From Clitopilus passeckerianus (lineage: Eukaryota > Basidiomycota > Agaricomycetes > Agaricales > Entolomataceae): DNA of 64,000 nucleotides. The DNA lies in the NCBI GenBank assembly GCA_944990035.1, contig CALYLX010000001.1, forward strand, positions 124,001 through 188,000. The letters are read 5' to 3'. The position numbers and the translations under genes are program-made. Each line of letters begins with the position of its first letter. The first letter of the stretch is position 1. The notes below the pieces were generated by a model that saw only the letters and a program-made list of their open reading frames with translations, was not told the origin of the DNA and did not search any database. This document shows positions 47,439 to 62,480 of the stretch, piece by piece.

Positions 47439-49439
47439 TCACCACTTCACATCGAATTCCACATCACCCCTGTGGCGTGCCACTTCGTCTGCTAGCCGTA
47501 CGTCCTCCTCCATCGGCCTTGATGATATAAACGAGTCATTAGGTTGAGAGAAATCCAGCGAGACCCTGATCCAATTTGTATGCCTCATAACCTCCGCTAA
47601 AGATGAATTGCCCAGACCGAGGAACCTGGAAGGGTCATGATGTTGAAAGGAGAAGCCTTTTCCTTCACTAAGATGCCTCCTCCTGTTCCCAGCCATCTTC
47701 GATTTCGGTTTTCGTAGAAGTGCAGTAATAGAGGCGAGGTCACCTGAAAGGCGGGCCTTCTCAAGAACCTCCATTCTCGCTATGTTCGCGTCAAAAGCCA
47801 ATTCTTCGCCTGCCCGAGGAGGCTGGATAGAACAGTCGCGAATGGTTAGGCTTGTCAGCGTTTGACAGGTCATATAGAGGACATTGGATAGGTCGGGATT
47901 GGTGAGTCCCGTAGTATTGACGAGCATGAGGCTACGAAGAGCAGGAGTTGGCCCCTGGATAAAGTGAAAAAGCTGGGGCCCGTTGATGCCGAAATTTTCA
48001 ATTGCAAGGTGCTGGAGAGTGTATGAGGGAGTTGGGCGAACCGGACCCTGTTGAGAAGCGTCAGCCCATGTCCAAATTTGATCACTCTGGTAGAGCCTAC
48101 TTCATGAGGTCTAGATGAAGTGGAAGTTTAATCGTTTGAAACGATTTCGATACAGTCAGGAGCCAACTCACCTAGGCTGGTTGCCTTCCGAACCTGTCAA
48201 CCAGATTGTGTCAAGGGCCGGACATTCCTTTGCAAGTTCTTGGAGTTCCAGCACCGAGATTGGCGGCGTACCGAAGTACGTGGCTGCACCTCTCTGGTTC
48301 AAATGGCCGCGGATATGAAGTGCTTCAAGGTGTTCCAAACGGGGAAAACCAACTTCACAAAAGAGATCGAAAACGTCGAGAGGTATGCACAGCCGCCACA
48401 CTAGGTGTTCAGCTACCAGATCGAGTAGCCTCCAGATAGTGTCGAGGCTTTCTTCAAAGCCGCCAAGCCTCCATCCCATATAGTCGAACGATTTGATGTA
48501 TTGGGCTTGATGAGATTGGAACTCGAGACTGCGAACGACAGAACCTAGTTTTAAAGTGTTGGCGTGCCGAGCGAATTCGTCGATTCCTGCGATGACTTGC
48601 CAGTATATGTTAAGCGTATGGTACCAATCCTTGCAGACCAGCGCATAGGATAGGAAGTGATGTAACCCTTGATAGTCTGCGAAATAGTTGGCGTCGCACG
48701 TGGCATTGCACACAATGCGATTCGTGATATCCCGAGGTAGCATCTGGGCCAACGCCGTAGATGTGGATTGAGATTTTGGTAGGTGGCGAAGTATGAATCT
48801 TGTACCAGTTGTCGAATTTGGCATCGGCATCGGCATAATCATCATCTCCGTCTAATACCCAGTAAGGAGTAATCTGGAGGGAGGCATAAACAGTGTTGGA
48901 GGATGTGGTAACGGGATATATGGCGTCGTATGCAATCCTTAAAGAGTCTGAACTTGAGCGTTGGGTGGTGAACAGGGTCATTACTGGTCTCCTGAACCCC
49001 CAGGCTATATCCAATGGGTCGAAGGAGAGCTTAAGCACCACAGTGCAGGTGGTCAGCGAGGTGATACTCCCGAGGTGGCAGATTGACACGTTTAAATGTT
49101 GTGAATTCCTCCTATGCGATTCTAATGCCGGCAGGTGAGCACTAGGGTGGGTGGCCCCAGGTCTGGAAGTGACATTGAAGTTGGTAATATACTAAATCCC
49201 CGTCGGTACTCGGATCTCAACGCTCAAGAGACTGGTCTGCTCACCAGGTCTGGTAGGTCAGAAATGTCCCCATGCACAATCATGAGACGGACATAGGAAA
49301 ACCTTTGGCACATTTTGGGGTCCAGAATCGCGGTAATCCAGAATCGGGGGATTGCCACTCGTGAATTGGGATGATGGGAGGCATTCAGAATGGCAACATA
49401 GGACTTCTCCGTATTGTCAACTGCCTCGGGAGACGACAT
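47439..49439 (-). pseudogene. F-box-like / LRR-like paralogue (tandem copy 3) with apparent frameshift
   Basis: More diverged than copies 1 and 2. N-terminal exon from 49439 (MSSPEAVDNTEKSYV) holds IPRFWITAILDPKMCQRFSYVRLMIVHGD; next comes TCTVVLKLSFDPLDIAW...LRIAYDAIYPVTTSSNTVYASL...AKFDNWYKIH. After this the F-box-like part (MLPRDITNRIVCNATCDAN...LSYALVCKDWYHTLNIYW) is in another frame. Between the shared codons for IH and LP there are 52 nt here against 42 in copy 1, so the shift is not a multiple of three, and I found no intron that would restore it. The rest (LRR-like ELQELAKECPALDTIWL, then a last exon ending DVEFDVKW at 47439) is open. A separate short protein starting inside the second frame is possible. 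Confidence 0.55.
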
Positions 49440-52504
<3,065 letters not shown>

Positions 52505-52570
52505 AATTTACATTCTGTATAATTAGCTTGTACATATAATACTGAACACAATGCAACACTACTCTACAGT

Positions 52571-55500
52571 TTACAATGTTTCCCAACCTCCTGAATCAAG
52601 AGAGCTTTCCAGCTTCCTGGCCACTACTGTCGGGATTTGATGGTTCAGCCAAATCTTCCTAGCTTCCTCCCAGCGAGCATGATGGAGGAATTGCCTTCGC
52701 CCACGCCTAGAAGACCGATTAGAGAACCATTTAGGCGAGATTAAAGGCATCCTTACCTCATAGAGATGTCAATCTCCCCATGACCATCAAGGTATGGAGA
52801 CAAGGCAAAAGTGCCGTTGTTGGCGAACAAGTACAAGAGGGAACATCGTTTGACCAAGAAATACATTCCGATAGCTCCGCCGCATCTGATACCACAATGA
52901 TCATTAGTGGCAGTGGAAAACAGAGATGATGGAGTCACTTACTCTCTGGTGTGCAAATTACACTCTCCTCGGTTATTAAAGTCATTATCAAGACAGCAAT
53001 TGCTTTGCATGCAAACGGTCGTTCCACAAATAAGACAGATGGCTGCGTCAATGGGGATGGTTTGGCACCGTGCACAGGTCAATGCCTTGTCCCTCTGACC
53101 GAATAAGTTGTCGAGCACCACAGGTAGGCGAGCTAGTCGGTACACGGAAGGGAAGTCAAGAACCACGCCGCAATTAAGCTGCGAGGCTGCATGCGAGTGG
53201 CCGTAATGGGCACACCATCCAGAAAGGGCGTTCTGGATCGTATCTTGCTGAGGGAGGGTAGAAAGTGGTGGTATTCTGAGCATCCTCAGCAGACGGTTGT
53301 ATTCGGGCTCTCCGGGTATAGGCGTTGGAGTAGGGAAAGCGTTGGGCATGACAGCTCGGCAGAGAACCGAGGCTCTGCGGAGGAATTGTAGGGTGAATGC
53401 GTATAGTAGCCTTTCAATCCGGGCTTCGCCAAACGTTTCAAAAGCTAGCGTCGCTGTATGCTCGAAGACGGGGGAATGGCGGACGACGGACATGAAGAAC
53501 ATGCGAACGTCACCGAAAATGTCTTCATGCGATCGTTGAGGGATCTGGGCTGTGCTATAGCTTCGAGTCTTGTTGAGGATGTAGACCAGACCGATGACTG
53601 TGCGTGCAAGGCATGCATAGTAGGTCAAGATGAGCACATGATTGAGGATCTCGGGGGCAACAGCAGCTGTCTCGACGAGGATTGTGAATGGATCTCGGAG
53701 GAGGAGGGGGTATGAGAAGGAGGTCAGAGATGTTCTGCTCCACTCAGGGAGCAACCGTTTGATGATGGCTTGCCGGATAGCATCTCTCCCTTCATCTGGC
53801 CTCGTCCGGAAGTGTACGGCGGCGAACCTCTCCAAGCAAGTGATGTGCCCTCTGATCATTCGCATCTGTGACTCGGAAAGGTTGTCCACCATCAGCCCAC
53901 TGGGAGCATCATTACCCCGCTGTGCTATCTCGAGTTGGGCAATGGTGTACCCAATCAGCTCTTCTGGCATATATATACCTGCTCCTCGTTCTCCCAGTTC
54001 TGGTTCTGGTCGGTCCCGTAGATGTCGGGTTTGCTGGGAGAAGTTTTTTGATATAACGAAAACCGTTTCCACCATCTTGAGCGTCTCGTATCCCTCCTGG
54101 CGCTCGCGATCTACAGCACGGAGCGTAGTCACAGTACCAGCATCCTGGGCACTCCAGAACACGAACTCGCCAGTCCCATTTCGGAACTGTAGGGACTCCA
54201 GTAGCGAATCTGGTTTTGACTTCAGGATATTGATCCCAGCCATACGGATCCAATCTGGGAATGCTGTTTCGCTGAGTTGAGCTGCGGATGGCTTATGGAC
54301 GGGGAGCATAATATTCCCCAGGCTCTTGCACAGAGGACAAATGTACTCCTTCCGTGTAATTGCCTCTGGGTGGTTCCTTGTAGCTTGAGATCTGTGGCGG
54401 GAACGTACAGACTGGCTGTACTGTTGGAAGCACTCAAGGTGCATCAGATGGCTGCAGACGGATGACACGAGACCAAAGCGAGTAAATGGAGCGGGGAAGC
54501 CATCAAAATTGGGTAAAGCAACTTGTTTAGACGCTTGTACTTCATCCTTGGTTGGAGGGAAGACAGGAGGTTTCGCGGTTGGTGACGGCCTATCGAGAGA
54601 GGGGGCCGTTTCCAGCACTTCGTTGAGGTAAGCGTTATGGCTATCCGGATGTCGTCGCACGAAGCGGCTTGGCTGAATGAGACCGAGGGCTCCAAATGGA
54701 CGGGATTGGTCGCACTCTTCCTGACAGACAATGCAAGTCCCAAAGGAGTACGATGCCTCGTCTTCCACCTCCATTTCCTCATCTTCATCGTCCTCCGCAT
54801 CGTCGAAGTTAACGGCAAAGCTGGCCTGCTGCTGCTTCATTTGTTGCATGATAGCCTCCTGCCTGGCCTTCGCAGCTTTCTTCTTCGCATCCGCTGGGTT
54901 CGGAGCGTCCGACTTCACCTCTGGGGTTCGGCGGCGGCTTTTAACCTCCTCTGGAACAACCTCTTCCATCTGCTTCAAACTCCATTGCACCCTCGCTTGG
55001 TAGGCCTTGAATTTCTCGTGGTGCTCAAGTGTACAGAGAAGGTCGATGATGCTCTTGTCCTCCTCGAAATTTCTGACGGCACTGAACTGGCTGAATTCGA
55101 CCTTGCGGTCAACCAAAGCCAGCATGACGAGGTGCATGGCCTGGTCAAGGATGGCTTCTGCAGACGCAGAAACAGGACCCTCGGCATCGCCAAGGAGAAC
55201 GGTGTTGTAAAGGGTATAGAACATGATCTGCAGCAGCACCTTTGATTCGAATGTCGCAGGGATGATAGCGAAAGGTCCGGTGGAGACTCCAAATGGCTTC
55301 GGGACGATAACTGAATCCGCATTCCCAGTCTTCTTCTTCAACCTCGCGCGAAGGATATTCTCGACCTCCTCCCTCTTGTTCCTCGTATAATGATAGAAGA
55401 ATGGGTTGACCTCATCAAACGCTTCGTCCTTCAACTCGTACGTTCCGGTATCGGTTGCTGACTCTGGGGCACGGAACGTTGCCACCTCCTTCAACGCCCT

Positions 55501-58244
55501 CTCGAAGCAAACATCCTCGACCAATCGTTCCGCCACGCGTTTGGCCAGGTCGGTATAGGAGCAAGGGCCCATTGCGAGGGCATGCACAATTTCCCTCCTG
55601 ACCGCAGTCGCAATGGGCATCCGTGAAGGACTGGCCGATTCACTGAGGATGGTGATGAGGACGTAGAGCACCTCTTCCACCATGTTGGTGAGCTGTGCGC
55701 CGTCGTATTGGGAGTGGATCGCGTCACTGGAGAAGTACTCTCTGAGGCCAAAGCGATCTAGGATGGAGACGAGGACGGCGTCGGGTTGCGAGATGGTGAG
55801 GGCCACTTGCAGCATGAATAGGTCTTGGTCATAGCAGAGCTCTCGAAGCATGTAGTCGCGGTAGTGAAGGAGTTGACCTCGAATTGCAAATCCATTGCGG
55901 ACCCACAGTCCAGTGCGAATCTGTGCAATCATTGCTAGGACTGTTCCAAATCAATGTCAGAATCATATCCAAAACTCACAACTTGGGGGAAAACCGTACC
56001 TCTGAGCGGGTAGTCAATAAGGATCAAAATCGCCTTATCATTAGACCCCTTCAACACCAAATCCCTAACATTCTTGAAGCCAATCTTGTTGAGGTTCTCG
56101 TCCGAAAGGAGCCCAACATGCTTAAACAGCTCCGCCAACAACCAATGCAACGAATGATGAAAGCTAACCCACCCCTGCAGCACCTCAAACTGCACAACCT
56201 CATACGTCGTATCCCCAAAAACAACCTCATGAAACTCCGGCGGCAAGAACTTATTCTTATCCAACCTCTCCTCCGCGAGTGTGCAAACGCACAGAATATA
56301 ATCAATCACGATCGCTATCGCCTCGACCAACCTCCCCGTCTCCGCTTTCGCGAACGCACTCCCATACACCTTGATCACCCTCGACAGCGAAAGCGTGACG
56401 TTGAACACACTTATCCACGCGTCGGTCTCGTACTCGACATGGCTGGACACCACCCTCTTGTTCGGGTTGACGCACATGAACAATTGGCACGTCTTGGCGA
56501 ACTGATGGATGTACTCCGACTGGTGCGCGATGAGGTGTTGGACGGTGTCGGTGTGGCATAGATACCGCAGGTCGCTGAAGACCGGCATGAATCGTTTGGA
56601 CTTGAAGGGGAAGCTGTCGACGTCGAGGAGTACGCCTGGGGCGGGTGGGTAAACGATGTGCTTGTCCACGATTTGGTTGGTGAAGAAGGAGGTGATGATG
56701 GAGAGGAGGCGGTTGACTAGCCCGTGGTGCTTGACGATGTGAACAGAGACAGATGGAACTGTGAAGAGTTGTAGGGCAAAGTATTTGATTGAGGTTTCTG
56801 CCTCCCTGTCGACAAGCAGGTAGGCGTCAATGACGCGGTGGTACACATTCGCAAAACGACCAGCTAGAAAGAGGATATTCAGCATTTACAAGTATTTGAA
56901 TCAGAGTGAGACGTACATATGGTAAGCTTATAGTCGTTGCTGAGGGATATGACTGAAGCATAGACCTCCTTGATGCTCAGCCTTTGCTTCTTCCACAGAC
57001 GCGTGTGGTAGAGGAACATGACATCCACTCTTGTAGGGTCTTCAATCTCATCCAGAGAAACCGAAACGGAATGGTTGTTATAGGTATTGGTGTCCCTCTT
57101 GCGCTTTGTGAGCAGCTCTGCTGCAATGACCTCCCTCAGGACAAGGCCATCGGTACCTAGCCTGCTCCTCGTGAGGTCCAATATCCATTCAATGATAACT
57201 TCAGAGATCTGTTCCCTGAAAGTATCATACGCCCTCCTGATGGTCACCCCCAGGTCGATTTGTGTAATGGACTGCGCAATATCCAAAAGCTTCGGAGCAC
57301 TAGCGCTGAGTTCAAGAATGACTCTCCCGTTGTCATCGAGTTTTCGCACTGTCGGCTGAACCTCCTCCCTCGTGCGATTCGTAAGCGTGGATATGAGTTT
57401 GGTGACCTCGTCAAAGGAGTGCTTGTCGTCGTTCCACAGAATGATATTATACACATCTTTCATCATGGGGTCCGCAGAGGGCTGCAGTCGCAGATCGGCT
57501 TCGTTGGTCGGGACCACGGATTCGTCAGGGGAATAGTCAAGGGTATCCAGAATGAAATCCAACGCATATCCGACCGTTCTGCGCATGCTATCCATGAGTT
57601 CTGGTGGGATCGGCACTCGGTATGGATAATGAGGAACGGGTTGGACTTCGGATGGGAGGCTGGTGGTTGTTACTCGAGGTGTGGACCGAATCTCAGGATC
57701 GAGTGGCGGATGCATAGGACATCCAATGGGCACTTTCCAGGCCTCCTCGTCGCCGCAGTCACAGCATCCACCGGGTTGCTGAGCAATGAAGAAGGATACA
57801 TTGTGGTTTGCATGGTTTCCGCCGTGAAAACAGTTCGAGCAGAGCACACAGCTATCGTCCAATGCACAGTCCCTTTCATACACATTATCAGTTCTTTGAA
57901 CTCATGGTCCTTAGAAAGGGGTCCACTCACTTGCATCGGAAACAGCTCTCTCCCTTCTTGAATATCTTTGTACATTGTCTCCCAGGACTTGGAATGTCGT
58001 CCCGTCCAGCGCCTCCAAACTTGGCCAATGTCTGAACCTCGCTTAGTGTCGAGTTCAAAGGCAAGCTCGAGTTCGAGTTCGGCAAGAACATATGCGCATA
58101 ATTCCCCCAAAACGCTCCATACAACTCGGATAGAATCTCTGCTCTTGTCGCGGGCGTGAAGACGTATTTCCTCGACCCGGGCATCGTCTCAAGCACAAAT
58201 CGCAGATGCTGCAGAGGATCAGCCGTGCGATCTCTCGAACTCAT
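52571..58244 (-). CDS. UBR1: N-recognin E3 ubiquitin ligase UBR1
   Basis: Recognises N-degrons and ubiquitinates the carriers. Start at 58244 (MSSRDRTADPLQ); an in-frame Met at 58292 is possible. The UBR box spans the first two exons: GRQCTKIFKKGESCFRCK, then CALDDSCVLCSNCFHGGNHANHNVSFF and GGCCDCGDEEAW, with all the zinc ligands expected for basic N-termini. A ClpS-like region for bulky N-termini follows (YNIILWNDDKHSFDEVTKLI, near 57450). A very long exon (about 55930-52939) includes a Lys/Glu-rich coiled segment (KKKAAKARQEAIMQQMKQQQ), a RING-like domain (CIVCQEECDQSRPF ... CSHLMHLECFQQY ... YICPLCKSLGN) and the C-terminal Cys-rich cap (CARCQTIPIDAAICLICGTTVC). The last two small exons give GMYFLVKRCSLLYLF and end at TAA 52571. 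Over 1,700 residues, normal for the family. Confidence 0.95.
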
Positions 58245-58438
58245 ACTGCTCGTATGGAACTTTGCTGGTAAGAACGATAACACGCCCGCCATCGTCGTCG
58301 AGTTCGAGTTCGTGGTGGTCGTAGAGAATGATAGTCGTTTTGGGTGTTGTGGTCATAATAGAGCCTCTTCCTCAAGGCGCCAGTCACCGCTTAGCAAGCC
58401 GGCAGCGAGTGACTCCTCCTTTGTCTCTTGCCATCATT
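58245..58438. promoter_or_regulatory. Bidirectional promoter UBR1 / TRS33
   Basis: Only 194 bp separate two opposite start codons, so both genes must share regulatory DNA. It includes a T/C-rich section near 58410-58436. No TATA box is seen. Confidence 0.45.
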
Positions 58439-59380
58439 ATGTCTACCGCTGGCCGCAATTCAATGCAATTATCAGCAGCGAGCGCTGACCTGGCTGCTCT
58501 GGCAGATCCACCGAATAAGCAACTAGATGCGGCAGTCATGGATTATCTGCTCATTGAGATGGTCAACACGCTACGGACGTCTGCTGCTGTTGCTACAAAT
58601 CGGATAAAGGAAATGGAGAAGGAGATGATGGATGCTGGGCTACTAGCTGCTGTAACGGCGCCCTCCGCTGGGTCATCGAAGAAGGAGGCGTCTGCACGCG
58701 ATTCGACAAGTAGCTTGAACAAAACTGCAAAACCCCTGGTCGTAGATGAGGAGGAGGAAGCCATTCGAACGAGACTAGAAGCAATCGGGGTCCATGTCGG
58801 TGCGAACTATACCGAGAGGTGTGTTTAAATGGTTCGTTATCCCTCTGACTCTCTAACCTCGCTGTATTGTCTGACAGGTTGTGCAGGGATCGACCGTTAT
58901 TCACAGAGACACTAGATGTGATCAAGTTTATCTGCAAAGACGTTTGGGCTGCATGCTGGGAGAAGCAAGTCGATAACTTGCGAACGAACCATAGAGTGCG
59001 TTCATTTCCCCGAGCAAGATATCCATGGTCTGATAGTTCCCTATCCAGGGCGTCTACGTTCTACAAGATAATGTTTTCAAACCTATCAGCCGGATATCCT
59101 CTCCTGAAAGTCGGGCAGACGCAGTCAAACGCGCTAGACTGGTACGCGCAGACTCTCCACATTCGCTCTCAAAACCTGACTTGCCTTATCATTCCAGTAT
59201 GTGGCCGTTTCAACAGGCATTATCCGCGGTGCGCTCTCAAGGCTAGGCTACCATGCCACAGTAACACCCGAAATAACTTCACTACCACAATGTATGCCTT
59301 TTCCCTGACGTCACACCTTCGCTTTACTGACTTCCATCTTTACAGGTACGTTCCAAATCAAGCTACCAAAGGGCTCATAG
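58439..59380 (+). CDS. TRS33: TRAPP complex subunit Trs33 (TRAPPC6 type)
   Basis: A Bet3-fold subunit of the tethering complex that activates Rab1/Ypt1. Start ATG 58439 (MSTAGRNSMQL). The fold's first helices are seen in LDAAVMDYLLIEMVNTLR, then a Ser/Ala-rich insert and an acidic stretch (about residues 60-105), then RLEAIGVHVGANYTERLCRDRPLF, LDVIKFICKDVWAACWEKQVDNLRTNHRGVYVLQDNVFKPI and the terminal YVAVSTGIIRGALSRLGY...VTPEITSLPQCTFQIKLPKGS. Four introns; the last one splits codon C in PQC. TAG at 59378-59380. The insert between the first helix pair and the conserved core is longer than in yeast but typical of fungal relatives. Confidence 0.9.
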
Positions 59381-60618
59381 ATCGCCAGCAAGATGTTATC
59401 AACCGCACATTCGCTTCTCTCGCCTTCTGTCGGCGAACAAGGGTCAGATTGGATATGGGGGTATAGCAGGGTTTAACTCGGAGCTGGAGCAAGCGAAGTA
59501 CTTTGCGGGTACGGTTTCAGTTCAGCATGGTGTGGTGTTCGGGGCTTTGTCGTCCGAACGAACAAGAAGCGACTTGTGGTTTAAGCATTTCTGCTCCTTA
59601 TACCTTACCTTACATCCCGAGCACTGCAATTACCTATAGAAACGCACCTTTGACCCCCAGCCTTGACCTAAGAATTTAAATTTGACTTTCGTTCGGTGAG
59701 ACTCCATGAAGATCTATGTCAAACTTCTCAAGCTCAAAATAGTCTTCGTCGGACGACATTCACCCGAACCGTGACTGACCATTTCCATCAAGCAAATGTC
59801 AATTTCACCATACCTTCCAGACGAGTTTCTGAGTTTCTGTTTTTGCGCCGCTACGCCAGCCCGTTGCTAAGTACTTCCTCGACGTCCACACTTGTCTATG
59901 TACCCGACCTCAGTCCCTCCAGATCCACTAATTGTCTGATCCCTCTCGCAAAAGGTTTATCCTACACATCTCGAATTGCACACGACCTCCTAAAAGAGGT
60001 AGATCGTCTCGCGTGAGACAACGCGTAGACGACAGTCAGAACCAGAACAAACTCGGATCACGAAGAAAGATCGCTTAGGGGGTGACACCCTCCAAAATCA
60101 TTTGATCGCTTCCGCATCATCTGGTCTTCTCCTCGATTCTACCATCTTGATGCTTTCAAAAGTCGTCTTGCCGGGTAAATGTTAAGCATGCGACGGAATT
60201 TGACTGATCAGTTCTCACTCGAAAGTGGGGCTGGTTGTACTAGGCTTGTCTGCCTTCTTAGGCCTCCTCTCGTACTAGATGTGACTGCCTTGGAAAACGA
60301 GAACTTAGCTTACCTGTTGAGACTTTGATTTGATGAACTTGAACCTCTATCAGATTTCAGGCAACCTAGTAAACGAATTTTACCACCGCAACCGACGACG
60401 TTTCTCCTGGTCATATGGCGTGCATGCACAGCTTTCTCTCTCGTCTAGTTACCTCTTGCATGCCGCTGCAACGCAGACTCGGACCCTGGGCAGCTCGAAG
60501 CCCCTCTCTGCCGCCAACATAGGTACCTCTCTATGTGATGGAATCAGCCAACCTAGAAGCCAACCGACAGCGCCTAGTTCCCCACCTCATGGGTGTGGGG
60601 ATTTCCTTTCCTCCAGAG
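59381..60618. other. 1.2-kb intergenic stretch, no gene recognised
   Basis: Short frames only. A small part near 60240-60310 faintly recalls the end of large-subunit rRNA on the minus strand but is too poor to call. Confidence 0.4.
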
Positions 60619-60625
60619 TATAAAA
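60619..60625 (+). promoter_or_regulatory. TATA box of the secreted-protein gene
   Basis: TATAAAA, 285 bp before the ATG at 60904. The long distance could be explained by a leader intron starting at a GTCAGT near 60736 and ending at CAG near 60861. Confidence 0.4.
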
Positions 60626-60903
60626 AGGATATTAGTATCCAATGTCGGTTTTCCCTCCACAGGAAAGGGTGCTGGTCATCCTCTACTTACTCGAGCAGGT
60701 CTCAATCAAAATCGAATCATACACACATACACAAGGTCAGTGTCACTGTCAGCCTCCTTCATCCTTTATCCATCCGACGGGATTTCTTGTGGGGGTGACC
60801 ACTGGCATTACGTTCATTTCATTGATTGGTGTGCTGACTTGGTTGAATTTTGCATGAACAGATTACATTTATTGTGTCTATTTAACGACTGTTGGTTCTG
60901 AAG

Positions 60904-61736
60904 ATGAAGTTCTCTACAATTGTCGTCACTGCACTTTTCTCTCTCTCTGCCGTCGCGGCCCCTCTCACAGTCGGTACCCAGCAAGATGTTGTTACTCGTG
61001 TATGTTCGTCGTCTTATTACCACGGACTCTAATCTAAATGACCTATCATAAATAGGGCGAATTCGACCACATATGGGACCTAGTCGAGCGCTCATTCACA
61101 CCGCAGGAAATCGACGACCTACTCTCTCGCGGACTCCCAAAAAAGACCAAGACCCCTCCCCACAGCCGCCCAGGCAGCCCCGTAGCAAAAGCCCATTTTC
61201 CCTCCCTCGCCACCATCAAATCCAAACTCAAAGTCCTCCCCTCCAAATCCCTCTTCTACGCCGGCCCAGGCGGGTACATCACAATCGCGCGTAAAATCTC
61301 ACACACCAAAGGCCTCAAAATCCTCGAAGACTCATGGACCGACCCGCACTTCGTCCAGCCCTACGAGGAGAACATCGCGGGGAACAAGAAGTTCTGGGAC
61401 GAGGCGTCGTTGGCCTTGGCGGAGTTGTCGTCTGGGACGGTGTATGTTTTGTTGCCTGAGGATACGAAACCACCGAAATTCTTCGAGGGTGCTATTTGGG
61501 CACGCATTGAGTGGCCGGCGTTGACGAAGAATAAAAAGGTTACGAAGATCGTTATGATTCATCCGAGTGGGGGTGCTGAGACTGTTATTTGGCCGTCTTC
61601 TGCTGCGGCTCATGGAAAATCTGGAAGTGAGTTCTACATGGAGGCTTCAGACAGATTCAGCGTTCATTATAATTTTCATTTAGGTCTTTCCCGGTCGTCT
61701 TCTACAAAATCGAATAAATCTGTGAAGAAGCATTAA
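60904..61736 (+). CDS. Small secreted protein of unknown function
   Basis: Three exons (60904-60999, 61056-61626, 61684-61736) give 239 residues. A signal peptide is clear: MKFSTIVVTALFSLSAVAAP, cleavage expected after AVA. The mature part has a basic Pro-rich segment (SRGLPKKTKTPPHSRPGSP), then a folded-looking domain: SKSLFYAGPGGYITIARKIS, DSWTDPHF, KKFWDEASLALAELSSGTVYVLLPED, AIWARIEWPAL and VTKIVMIHPSGG, and a Ser/Lys-rich tail. The pattern LFYAGP ... W ... FWDEAS ... SGTVYVLLP ... IW resembles a family of small secreted proteins common in mushrooms, as far as I recall; I know no function for it. There is a single cysteine-free mature chain, unlike many effectors. Transcription probably starts near the TATA box at 60619. 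Confidence 0.75.
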
Positions 61737-62480
61737 TTATTCGAATGACAGCACTTTATGAGAGCTCTGAGAGTATAATACATTTGTAGATTAAATACCA
61801 CCTGAAGAATAATACAGTCGATTAATTAGATCTCAGTCAAACATAACAAGTTGACGTGCGCTTCCGTAACCCCCTTGTTGTTTACCAAACGACCGGTAAT
61901 TACTTGTGGCTGGCGCAAATGAGTGCATAGGCATCTGGTTCAAGGTAGCGCTAGTATCAGACTCTATATGCATCTTAGAATTCCCCACGTCAGGGCAAAG
62001 TTCTGTAGTTGCATTCATTCACAGTCGTGATTCTTGAGAGGCGCTCATAACTACTCCCGGCGGTCATGAACTAGCAGAAATTCCTCTCACGGCGGCCGTA
62101 CGGGAACCTAGAGCATTCAGGCAACACTAGTGCTGTGTTCAGAGTTGCCGTGAGTTTCGTGTAAAATAATATGCCGCAAATCGAGCCTTGTTTCGATCTC
62201 TGAATCTGGGGTTCAGTATGGCTGATCACCCAGGCACATTGTTTGGAATAGATATTTCGTCTCTCTCACATGGTGTAGCTGTGAAAGGTGTTGGATAGCG
62301 TTTCGGAGTCGACTAGAACGCCCAGACGCGCTTCGGACGCGTTCAGACTGCACCAGAGATCGATCACGCGACTCTACATCTCTCTCACGTGTTCGTATCA
62401 AAATTTCGCCGCTAAGGTTTTGGTCGCGCTCGAAACGCTCGCCGACGAGCAATCGCACTCTCAAAACCCCATTTTTTGCA
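61737..62480. other. Spacer upstream of UTP18
   Basis: About 740 bp without a recognisable gene; small frames on both strands have no family features. Confidence 0.4.

Noticed and set aside
60240..60310. Fragment of large-subunit rRNA (minus strand)
   Set aside because: Shares only a short CCTCTCGTACT-like text; flanking bases do not follow the rRNA sequence.
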